Positions 1 through 8,486 of a DNA stretch of 64,000 nt are shown piece by piece. This DNA comes from Planococcus shenhongbingii (GTDB taxonomy: Bacteria > Bacillota > Bacilli > Bacillales_A > Planococcaceae). The notes beneath the pieces are model-generated. The model was not told the origin of the DNA. It made no database searches and saw nothing but the letters and a program-made list of their open reading frames with translations. The position numbers were made by a program, and so were the translations under genes. The stretch covers positions 2,976,001-3,040,000 of the forward strand of contig NZ_CP129235.1 in assembly GCF_030413635.1 (NCBI RefSeq), read 5' to 3'. The stretch's first letter is position 1; the number at the start of each line of letters is the position of its first letter.

Positions 1-916
1 GTGATTTCACAGCAGTTTCGCCGGTTCGGATGTCTCGAACCGCCAAGTCGAATTGCTCAGAGACTTCCTGCTGGTTATGGTCATGCAAATAGCCTTGTAA
101 TTCGATAGTAAAACCTTCATCCGTTGTTCCGAAAAGAACCTGTTCAATTGAATGCTTGTACTCGATTTCAGCAAGGACCGATTCAATCGGCTTTCTTCCG
201 CTCATAAAGTCTTCATATAAGGACCCTACAAATTTCGAGTCCCCGTACGTAATCATTTCCCCTTGATGGATCCATGCCGCTTTTGAACAAAACGACTCTA
301 CTGCATTATTGTCATGGCTGACAAAAATAATCGTTTTTCCTTGTTCTTTAAATTCATTCATTTTGTCCATGCATTTCTTTCGGAACACCGAATCGCCGAC
401 TGCCAGCGCTTCATCGACAATGAGAATATCCGGATCGACATTGACAGATATCGCAAAGCCAAGCTTCGATTTCATCCCCGACGAGTAATTTTTTACGGGC
501 TGGCCGATAAATTCCCCAAGCTCTGAAAACTCGATGATGTCATCGACTTTAGCCATCATTTCTTCTTTGGAATAGCCCAGCAACGTGCCTTTCATAAAGA
601 TATTATCGTATCCGCTCAGCTCGGAATCGATGCCTGAGCTGACATCCAGAAAAACGATGGAACCGTGGACATCCACCGCTCCACTCGTCGGTTCCGTGAT
701 GCCGGCAATCACTTTCAGCAAAGTCGATTTACCTGAGCCGTTCTTCCCCAATATCCCAATAGACTCTCCGCGAGGAAAATCCAGTGATATATCACGCAGC
801 GCATAGAAATCCTTATGGAACTTTTTCCGGGTAAGCACTTCCTTGATGGGTCCCCATGGATCTTTATATAGACTATATTTTTTCGTTAAATTTTTGACAC
901 TTACAGCTATGTCCAT
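1..916 (-). CDS. tagH: TagH-type teichoic acid/polysaccharide ABC transporter ATP-binding protein (partial)
   Basis: ATPase of the TagGH exporter that moves wall teichoic acid or a related surface polymer across the membrane. The frame starts with ATG at 916 and is still open at the window edge, so about 305 codons are visible. Walker A (GKNGSGKST, near residues 54-62), signature YSSGMKSK (near 141-148) and Walker B (ILIVDEALAVGD, near 161-172) can all be read. The sequence after about residue 240 fits the additional C-terminal domain of TagH/Wzt proteins, which continues beyond the window. The permease gene lies immediately upstream with a 26-base gap, so the two form one operon. Whether the substrate is teichoic acid or another polymer cannot be told from this part. 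Confidence 0.9.
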   Translation of the reverse strand, partial: MDIAVSVKNLTKKYSLYKDPWGPIKEVLTRKKFHKDFYALRDISLDFPRGESIGILGKNGSGKSTLLKVIAGITEPTSGAVDVHGSIVFLDVSSGIDSELSGYDNIFMKGTLLGYSKEEMMAKVDDIIEFSELGEFIGQPVKNYSSGMKSKLGFAISVNVDPDILIVDEALAVGDSVFRKKCMDKMNEFKEQGKTIIFVSHDNNAVESFCSKAAWIHQGEMITYGDSKFVGSLYEDFMSGRKPIESVLAEIEYKHSIEQVLFGTTDEGFTIELQGYLHDHNQQEVSEQFDLAVRDIRTGETAVKS

Positions 917-942
917 TTCAACCCGCCTTTCACAAGTGAAAG

Positions 943-1734
943 TTATAACGTATCAAGGAATATAGGTTTCATCCGTTTATGAAGATAATTCCCTAATAAA
1001 AAGAAGGCCAGGACCAAGACCCAAAAATACAGCGTGTAAACCGGCTGGTCCCAAAAACCGACGCCATAGAAAAAGGAATCACGGTAACCTTGGACAATAT
1101 AATGGAATGGATTGAGTTTAATGATTCTTTCCAGCACTCCTAAATTTTCCGCAGACCAGAAAATAGGTGTCATCCAGAAAAGGAATACCAAAATCGTGTC
1201 CAAAAAGCGGCCGAAATCTTTGCTTACAGCCACCAATGGAGCAGTCACCGAGCCAATGCCTAAAAGAAGCATAAGCGCCGCAAAATCGTAGTAGAGCAGC
1301 TGCAAATTATAAATCGACACTGTCTGCAATGTCAGAGCCATTCCGATAAAAATCACGGCTAGCAGAATCAAGTGGATATAATAAGAATATAAGATTTGGA
1401 CAGCCGGCAAAATGGCAATCGGAAAAGGCGTATTTTTGATGATTGACCTTTTGCTGCGAAATGATTTCTGTGTCAGCCGGAATCCATCATTCAGTAAAAA
1501 CCAGGCGACCATTCCGATGGCAAGCCAGGCAAAATAAGGTGCCCCGTTTACTGGTCCGCCAGCTCTTGCCCCGACGCTGAAAACGAACCAAAAGACGGCG
1601 ATGCGCATCAACGGATTAACAAGTCCCCAGACAAAGCCTAATAATGTACCCGCATACTCTCGTTTAATTTCCTGTAAGGAAAGGGAATGGATCATTTTTC
1701 GCCGATTCCACATTTCCTTGTATATATCGAACAT
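943..1734 (-). CDS. tagG: TagG-type ABC-2 permease, polysaccharide/teichoic acid export
   Basis: Membrane subunit partner of the TagH ATPase. The 263-residue product has the ABC-2 permease layout: a short cytoplasmic N-terminus with the family-typical EIKREYAGTLLGFVWGLVNPL stretch (near 23-42) followed by about six hydrophobic segments, and ends in a short basic tail. Length is normal for TagG/Wzm proteins. The ATG at 1734 is preceded by AAAGGAGAAAG. The gene sits 44 bases downstream of galE and 26 bases upstream of tagH, so galE-tagG-tagH probably share a transcript. Together they supply and export a surface glycopolymer. Confidence 0.9.
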   Translation of the reverse strand: MFDIYKEMWNRRKMIHSLSLQEIKREYAGTLLGFVWGLVNPLMRIAVFWFVFSVGARAGGPVNGAPYFAWLAIGMVAWFLLNDGFRLTQKSFRSKRSIIKNTPFPIAILPAVQILYSYYIHLILLAVIFIGMALTLQTVSIYNLQLLYYDFAALMLLLGIGSVTAPLVAVSKDFGRFLDTILVFLFWMTPIFWSAENLGVLERIIKLNPFHYIVQGYRDSFFYGVGFWDQPVYTLYFWVLVLAFFLLGNYLHKRMKPIFLDTL

Positions 1735-1778
1735 AGGCTTTCTCCTTTAATACACGATAGAATATGGCCGGCAATCCA

Positions 1779-2786
1779 TTAAAATCCATCTGGATTCTGC
1801 GATTGCCAGTTCCATGAATCTTTGCACATCTCTATTAAATCTTTTTCAGCTTGCCACCCCAACAGTGTTTTCGCTTTCTCCGGATTTGCATAACAGGTTC
1901 CGATATCACCTGGACGGCGGCCGACAATCTGGTACGGAACGGTTCTTGAAGTGGCTTCACCGAAGCTATTGACTAGATCCAGCACACTGTACCCCATGCC
2001 GGTTCCCAGATTGAAGGTTTCAATGCCTTCATTGGCTTCCAAGTATTGCAGGGCTTTTATATGCCCTTTCACTAAATCCACTACGTGGATGTAATCACGG
2101 ACGCCTGTTCCATCGTGTGTATTATAATCATTTCCAAATACTTGAAGCTGTTCTCTCTTGCCTACTGCAACTTGCGTGATATAAGGCATCAAATTATTCG
2201 GGATTCCTGTAGGATTTTCACCAATTCTGCCGCTTTCATGTGCGCCGATGGGATTGAAATAACGCAAAATCGCAATGCGCCATGAAGGATCGGATTTATA
2301 TATATCGCGGAGAATTTCTTCGATTATCAATTTGGTCCGGCCGTATGGATTTGTTACAGATAAAGGAAAAGACTCATCTATCGGCACCCGTTCCGGATTG
2401 CCATAGACGGTAGCTGATGAACTGAAGACAAATTTTTTGACTTGATGTTTTTTCATCACTTCACACAAAATCAATGTGCCAGTAATATTATTATGATAGT
2501 AGGCAAGTGGTATGTCTACAGATTCGCCAACAGCTTTAAGGCCGGCAAAATGCATGACAGCATCGATTTTATTGTCGGCAAAAATTGCATCCACTGCTCC
2601 TGCATCCAGCAGGTCTGCTTCATAAAAGGAAAAATCTTTTCCAGTCAGTTCTTTAACACGTTCAATTGACTCGATTCGGCTGTTTGACAAATTATCTAGA
2701 ACCACAATCTCATATCCATTTTCCAATAATTCTACAGAAGCATGGCTTCCGATATAGCCAGCTCCGCCCGTCACAAGAATTTTCAT
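1779..2786 (-). CDS. galE: UDP-glucose 4-epimerase
   Basis: Interconverts UDP-glucose and UDP-galactose, giving UDP-Gal for surface polymers. The 335-residue protein begins with the Rossmann NAD motif GGAGYIGS (residues 7-14) and carries the short-chain dehydrogenase Tyr-x-x-x-Lys pair in YGRTK (near 148-152), plus the family-typical RYFNPIGAH and RDYIHVVDL stretches. Length is usual for GalE. It is the first gene before tagGH, which suggests a role in polymer synthesis rather than galactose catabolism; no galK or galT is nearby. A UDP-GlcNAc epimerase activity cannot be excluded from sequence alone. Confidence 0.93.
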   Translation of the reverse strand: MKILVTGGAGYIGSHASVELLENGYEIVVLDNLSNSRIESIERVKELTGKDFSFYEADLLDAGAVDAIFADNKIDAVMHFAGLKAVGESVDIPLAYYHNNITGTLILCEVMKKHQVKKFVFSSSATVYGNPERVPIDESFPLSVTNPYGRTKLIIEEILRDIYKSDPSWRIAILRYFNPIGAHESGRIGENPTGIPNNLMPYITQVAVGKREQLQVFGNDYNTHDGTGVRDYIHVVDLVKGHIKALQYLEANEGIETFNLGTGMGYSVLDLVNSFGEATSRTVPYQIVGRRPGDIGTCYANPEKAKTLLGWQAEKDLIEMCKDSWNWQSQNPDGF

Positions 2787-2951
2787 AGGAATCCCTCATT
2801 TTCCGTTTTTTAAAAAATTTAAATTTTTTATAACATTCCATTTTCTTTCTCAATTATACGATAAGATATCCTATTTGACATACCTAGATTGCCATTCCAC
2901 TATTTAAATTATTAACATTCATGATATTAAGCTTATGTTTATATTTCAATA

Positions 2952-2994
2952 CAAAAAAACCGCTCTGCAAATCAAGTGATTTTGCAGAGCGGTT
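2952..2994 (-). terminator. Rho-independent terminator of the HtrA-like protease gene
   Basis: A perfect 14-bp stem (2958-2971 with 2981-2994) and 9-base loop is followed on the minus strand by six T residues. It lies about 190 bases after the stop of the minus-strand protease gene at 3183 and separates it from galE-tagG-tagH. Confidence 0.85.
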
Positions 2995-3116
2995 CGCTAT
3001 TTTATTCGAATGTTTAAATTGAATTAATAGTTTTCAAATGCATGGTTCCATATATAAATGAGCAATTAAAGAGATGTTTCACTCATTTCTAAAAAGCTTC
3101 TCCAGCGAAAGCTCTG

Positions 3117-3173
3117 CCCAAAGCGGCCGATGCGGTATAGCAAAGGACTATTCTTTAGTTCAATTTATATAGA
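3117..3173. repeat. dispersed intergenic repeat, copy 1
   Basis: This 57-base stretch aligns without gaps to 18316-18372, with about 49 identical positions; the best part is GCGGTATAG followed by a shared TTCTTTAGTTCAATTTATAT block. Weaker similarity continues to about 3096 on the left. It starts only nine bases after the protease stop codon. It could be the end of a decayed mobile element; no transposase is visible. Confidence 0.65.
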
Positions 3174-3182
3174 TTCTCCAAC

Positions 3183-4595
3183 TTATTCATTGTTGACAAT
3201 GTCCGAAATATAATAGAATCCATTTTCGTCCATCACAATTGTATAAGTTTTACTGCGTTCTTCCACTGACCATTCGCCTGCCGCATTTTTAAAGTCAAAC
3301 GCTTCTTCCGTATGAACAAGTGCATGGTCTTCAAAGATTTCGGTGCCGGTGATATCTAATTTAGTGAAATTGAATTCCATTCCTTTTCCTGTAATATCGT
3401 TAATGTATTCAAGAATGCCATTGTAAATTTCACTTTCATATACCAGCAAATTCTGGACATAGAAAAAGTCTTCTTCTGCTAATGCCGTTTCGTAATAATA
3501 ACGGAAATCGCCGACAAATTCGCTTAGGCTTGATTCCTCAAACTTTAATTCCAAATCAGGATCGAATTCATAGTTCTCATCTTCATAATCAGTGAAATCG
3601 TCATAGACATGGAACTTTGCAGTGACTTCTTCTGCAGACATCGGATTATTGACCCATTCTGTCAGCATGCCGTGCATCGAATACATGGGAATTGAAAAGC
3701 CGATTGAATCGCCTTCTTCCATGACCAACGAGTTGATGCCAATCACTTTTCCTGTGCCCGCATCAACAAGCGGACCGCCGCTTGAACCTGGTGCAATGGC
3801 CGCGTCAATTTGATATATATCTTCATAAATAAATTCTTGTTCAAAATCGCGGTCAATGCCGGTTAAATAACCGATTGAAGCAGTATTTTCAAAACCGGAC
3901 GGGCTTCCCAGTGCAATCACTTCTGTTCCAACATCTGTTGGGTTCATTTCACTTACAAGAGGATCGATGCCAGCAAACGCTTCGACTTTAATCAACGCGA
4001 TATCAGACTCATCAGAAATTCCGATTACCGTTCCTGGCTGATCCTGTCCGTTGATATTGCGTACCACAACATCAGTGTATCCTGCTACTACATGGGCGTT
4101 AGTCGCGACCATTCCAGCATTATGGAAAAGAAAACCGGATCCTTGCCCGCCTTCAGTCAAAATAGTATAGACTTTCTGCTGTGTTTCTTTGATGACTGCC
4201 GGTTTATCTTTCTTTTTCGGTTCCACTTTTTCCGGCTGTTCGGAAGGTGGAACGATATCTTCCACTTTTGTTACAGTTCCTTCAGTATTACCCTCCGGTT
4301 TCGCCGGTTCTTCTACCTTTACGGCTTCTTCTGTTTTAGGCTCTTCCTGCTTTTTGGGCTCTGGCTGTTTTTCTGCATCGGATAAATCTTCTGTTGGGGC
4401 AGATTGCTGAGGTGGTTCCTCCATCATTTGCGACACGCCAAATCCTGCGCCGCCTATTCCAAATAGCAAAATCAAAGTGTAAATCCAATTTTTTCCTTTT
4501 TGTTTTTTTCCTCTTTTATTCGTTAACGAATGCCCGCAAGATTTACAGAAGTTTGCATTCGATTCGTTCTCTTGTCCGCAATTCTTACATAACAT
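3183..4595 (-). CDS. membrane-anchored HtrA-like serine protease with zinc ribbon
   Basis: Trypsin-fold (S1C) protease anchored in the membrane. The 470-residue product begins with a zinc ribbon having four cysteines (CKNCGQ at 3-8, CKSCG at 17-21), then a basic linker, one membrane segment (about 37-55) and a long Glu/Lys/Pro-rich spacer to about 135. The protease domain follows with catalytic His168 (TNAHV), Asp198 (SDIALIK) and Ser272 (GSSGGP). The last 150 residues resemble a small NTF2-like or DUF4878-like domain rather than a PDZ domain, so it is not a typical HtrA. It is monocistronic, ended by the hairpin at 2958-2994. The zinc ribbon suggests sensing or partner binding on the cytoplasmic side, which is inference. 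Confidence 0.85.
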   Translation of the reverse strand: MLCKNCGQENESNANFCKSCGHSLTNKRGKKQKGKNWIYTLILLFGIGGAGFGVSQMMEEPPQQSAPTEDLSDAEKQPEPKKQEEPKTEEAVKVEEPAKPEGNTEGTVTKVEDIVPPSEQPEKVEPKKKDKPAVIKETQQKVYTILTEGGQGSGFLFHNAGMVATNAHVVAGYTDVVVRNINGQDQPGTVIGISDESDIALIKVEAFAGIDPLVSEMNPTDVGTEVIALGSPSGFENTASIGYLTGIDRDFEQEFIYEDIYQIDAAIAPGSSGGPLVDAGTGKVIGINSLVMEEGDSIGFSIPMYSMHGMLTEWVNNPMSAEEVTAKFHVYDDFTDYEDENYEFDPDLELKFEESSLSEFVGDFRYYYETALAEEDFFYVQNLLVYESEIYNGILEYINDITGKGMEFNFTKLDITGTEIFEDHALVHTEEAFDFKNAAGEWSVEERSKTYTIVMDENGFYYISDIVNNE

Positions 4596-4951
4596 GATAA
4601 ATTCCTCCTAACGAATAGTAGATATCCGCTTTAATTGCTTTTATTATAACCCATTGACGCCAAACAACTAACAAGAGTTTCAGTTTGTAATAAAGTCATT
4701 TATTTTGTAATAAATCTATTTTTTGAATTTATTTCATCCAAATATTGTATTTAGTATACCATATTTCATCCGTTAGCTTTATTTTCGAACAGTAAGTTAG
4801 AGATTAAATTTAACCTTAAAAAAGTTAATTAATGGATAAAATAATATATCATAGAAGAAACTGCAGAAAACCAGTGAATGCTCTGGTTCTCTGCAGTCTC
4901 TTTTCTTTTAGCATTTCGCCATCCAGTCACCCTTTATGCCAGAAAGCTTCA
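4596..4951. other. AT-rich intergenic region
   Basis: Promoter region of the protease gene on the left, and the end of the broken glpD gene on the right with a terminator hairpin at 4861-4896. No other gene-like frame was seen. Confidence 0.6.
4861..4896. terminator. terminator downstream of the glpD remnant
   Basis: CTGCAGAAAACCAG (4861-4874) pairs with 4883-4896 except for one mismatch. T-rich sequence follows on both strands, so it may work both ways; on the minus strand it would end the glpD transcript. Confidence 0.7.
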
Positions 4952-5348
4952 TTAATATGTTTGGGCACTGGTTTCAACAGGATGAGTCGCTTCATATAAT
5001 AAAACATCCAATTCTTCTGTGTAACACTGAATCTGTTTTTCTGTCCAGTCGAAAGTTTTTGCCATAAAAGCGATAGCGCTGTCTTTATTCGCATAAACCC
5101 AGTCGATGTTGAAGAACAAATCGCCTGTTCGGCGGGTAGCGAAGCCCGCTGTGAAGCAGTTTTATCGAACGGCTGCTAGTTCCTGCCGCGAAGTTCTGCA
5201 TTTCCATGACAGCTGCCCGCATGCCTCTTGCCGACGCATCTAAGGCGATGCCGGCTCCTGTAATGCCGCCGCCGATTACTAAAAGGTCAAGACGTGTGTT
5301 CTTCATTTAGTTAATCGTTTCTGAACGCTGTAAACTAGAAAATTTCAT
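4952..5348 (-). pseudogene. glpD: glycerol-3-phosphate dehydrogenase remnant
   Basis: Remnant of the aerobic, FAD-dependent glycerol-3-phosphate dehydrogenase. A good ribosome binding site (AAAAGGAG) precedes ATG at 5348, and the N-terminus MKFSSLQRSETIN matches the GlpD start, but codon 14 is TAA. After it the frame continues with [19 protein letters not shown], the FAD-binding fold, to HSGLRY. There the sequence jumps, out of frame, to the C-terminal part [13 protein letters not shown] and runs to the stop at 4952. By comparison with the usual 555-residue enzyme about 425 codons are missing. Three lesions (stop, deletion, frame change) make it a certain pseudogene. It still has its leader hairpin (5407-5462). 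Confidence 0.95.
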
Positions 5349-5402
5349 AGATGATTTGCTCCTTTTCGGTTTGATGTACTCAATGCAAAATCCATTAATT
5401 TC

Positions 5403-5462
5403 CAATAAAAAGAGACGAATCTGCAGCTGCAGAATTTCTTCTGCAAAATCGGCTTCGTCTCT
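5403..5462 (-). promoter_or_regulatory. glpD leader terminator, probable GlpP antitermination target
   Basis: On the minus strand, AGAGACGAA (complement of 5454-5462) pairs with the complement of 5411-5419, closing an inner hairpin TGCAGAA-TTTC-TTCTGCA (5428-5445), and TTTTT follows. It stands between a possible promoter and the glpD ribosome binding site. In B. subtilis GlpP binds such a leader hairpin in the presence of glycerol-3-phosphate and lets transcription pass; that function here is inferred from position and from the glpP gene upstream. Confidence 0.72.
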
Positions 5463-5500
5463 CGAGTTCTTAGACTGTATATTAACTTTTAATTTAAAAA

Positions 5501-5625
5501 GCGCAGGTGCCCATGTAGCCCCGACAAGCGCTGGAAGTCTGGCCGGGAATGGCGCTTTTTGCCATTGCTGGCCAGACTGAAGCGACCTCGAGGAGCTGGG
5601 CACCGGAGCTAGACAGTTTGAAAAG
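5501..5625. ncRNA. strongly structured intergenic element, possible RNA or REP-like repeat
   Basis: Outer arms GGTGCCCA (5506-5513) and TGGGCACC (5597-5604) pair perfectly. Inside them AGTCTGGCC (5536-5544) pairs with GGCCAGACT (5570-5578), and inside that AATGGC (5548-5553) with GCCATT (5561-5566). The remaining parts are G+C-rich, unlike the surrounding sequence. The fold is equally possible on both strands, so neither the strand nor an RNA nature is certain; an intergenic REP-like repeat is the main alternative. Confidence 0.6.
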
Positions 5626-5661
5626 CGTAGATGCTTCTGTAATTCAAAAAACTATCTTTAA

Positions 5662-7206
<1,545 letters not shown>

Positions 7207-7757
7207 TTACGATACGGTATTTTCTTCTAATTTTTCTGCTTTCCTGCCTTTTCTTAATTCTACACTTGACGCTCCGCATAACACCAGTGCAAGAGCCGAA
7301 CTTAATACCCAGAACGGCACTCCGTATGCGCCGCTGAACATCGCTTTATAAAAAACCGCTTCGTCGATTCCGCCGAACCGCCTTTGCCGGGTATCGGCAA
7401 TAACGCATGAGCGATTCTTGGCCCCAAATCACGTGCCGGGTTGATGGCATATCCCGTCGTTCCGCCAAGCGACATCCCTATAGCGACGATCTATGCACCG
7501 ACGATGAGTGGATTCAAGCCCTCCATGAAGTCATTCGCTCCGATAAATAAAAGCCCCATGACAAGCACCGCTGTTCCAATGATTTCAGAAACCAGGTTGG
7601 AGAAAGGTTTGCGGACTGCTGGACTTGTCGCGAACACGCTAAGTTTTACCACCCAGTCTTTTTTGCGTTCCCAATGGGGCAAGTAATTGAAAAAGACAAT
7701 GATAGCCCCGATTATGGTACTAATCAATTCTGCCAGAAATTCTGTCATTTCATACAT
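7207..7757 (-). pseudogene. glpF: glycerol uptake facilitator remnant
   Basis: Remnant of the aquaglyceroporin GlpF. The preserved part is easy to recognise: [47 protein letters not shown] with the second NPA motif. Lesions are: about 70-80 residues missing directly after MTEFLAELI, removing the first NPA motif; an in-frame TAG after NPLIVGA (near 7491-7493); and a deletion with frame change after LLPIPGKG, after which [16 protein letters not shown] and the tail up to TAA at 7207-7209 lie in another frame. The original start is probably ATG at 7748, since GAAGGG is well spaced for it. The leader hairpin upstream is intact. Confidence 0.93.
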
Positions 7758-7793
7758 CCCTTCAGTTGATTGTGCAAGAGCTGATTTTTGAAA

Positions 7794-7856
7794 AACACAA
7801 AAAACCCACGCTGAACGAGCGCACTTCCAGTTCAGAAGTACTCAATTCAGTGTGGA
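7794..7856 (-). promoter_or_regulatory. glpFK leader terminator, probable GlpP antitermination target
   Basis: Complementary arms at 7806-7815 and 7846-7855 form a 10-bp stem with one G-U pair; an inner short stem (7823-7827 with 7835-7839) is possible, and the minus strand continues with TTTTTTGTGTTTTT. It lies between glpP and glpF, exactly where B. subtilis has its GlpP-dependent glpFK leader. It may also simply terminate yfhO-glpP. Confidence 0.72.
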
Positions 7857-7930
7857 TCTCCAATTCTCCTACACAGTTCATAACTTGTTAATTACTTTTT
7901 AAAAGCGCTGTCAAACAGCTTTCCTTTTCT

Positions 7931-8485
7931 TTAACTTTCCCATAGCTCTGCTTGCGAAGTCGAAATGGCTACCGCTCCACCTTCGTAGGCCAGTTCAATA
8001 TCTTTTTCAGTCCGGATCAGCCCGCCTGCAATGAACGGGATTCCGATCCGTTCATGGACTTCTTCAATGACCGATGCAATGATTCCCGGCAGGATTTCAA
8101 TATAATCCGGTTCGACTTGGTTGATCAATTTAATATTATGTTCAAGCGTATGGCTGTCCAGCAAAAACAGACGCTGGATGGTCATCAGTTTATTTTTCTT
8201 TGCCGGTGCGATGACATTGCTCCGTGTCGACACAATGCCATCGGATTTGACTTCCCGCACCAAGTATTCAATACCGAAGGCATCAGTCTTCAACCCTTGG
8301 ATCAAATCGATATGCAGAACAACTTTCTTTTTCGCTTTTTTTGCTACTTGCACAGGAGCTTTCAGCTGCGACAGACGCACTTTCAGAAAGATGATGTATT
8401 CATGATCGCTGCTCAGCAGCCGTTCAAATTCTTTCATATTCCATAAAACCGGCAAAACGCCTTTTAAATCGGAAATAACTTGCAC
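7931..8485 (-). CDS. glpP: glycerol-3-phosphate responsive antiterminator
   Basis: RNA-binding antiterminator that lets RNA polymerase pass leader terminators of glp genes when glycerol-3-phosphate is bound. The product of about 184 residues matches GlpP over its length: VLPVLWNMKEFE near the start, HIDLIQGLKTDAFG, GIVSTRSNVI, QRLFLLDS, EILPGI, and the C-terminal phosphate-binding AGGLIRTEKD. Longer ATG frames exist, but GTG at 8485 fits best: it begins one base after the yfhO stop and AGAAGGA inside the yfhO end is its ribosome binding site. So yfhO and glpP are translationally coupled. Two candidate target hairpins lie at 7794-7856 and 5403-5462. Confidence 0.9.
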   Translation of the reverse strand: MQVISDLKGVLPVLWNMKEFERLLSSDHEYIIFLKVRLSQLKAPVQVAKKAKKKVVLHIDLIQGLKTDAFGIEYLVREVKSDGIVSTRSNVIAPAKKNKLMTIQRLFLLDSHTLEHNIKLINQVEPDYIEILPGIIASVIEEVHERIGIPFIAGGLIRTEKDIELAYEGGAVAISTSQAELWES

Positions 8486-8486
8486 G

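Larger units (their letters stand above)
2787..3182. other. intergenic region with terminator and dispersed repeat
   Basis: 396 bases between galE and the protease gene. It holds an AT-rich inverted repeat just upstream of galE (about 2811-2829, A-tract facing T-tract), the terminator at 2958-2994 and one copy of a dispersed repeat at 3117-3173. No further reading frame with a ribosome binding site was seen. Confidence 0.7.
5349..5661. other. glpK-glpD intergenic region with leader hairpin and structured element
   Basis: 313 bases that hold, from glpK towards glpD on the minus strand, a large structured element (5501-5620), the probable glpD promoter and the antiterminator-type leader hairpin (5407-5462). 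Open frames here on either strand follow the inverted repeats and lack credible starts. Confidence 0.7.

Noticed and set aside
4092..4597. Plus-strand frames antisense to the protease linker
   Set aside because: They mirror the Glu/Lys/Pro codons of the low-complexity spacer and have no start signals.
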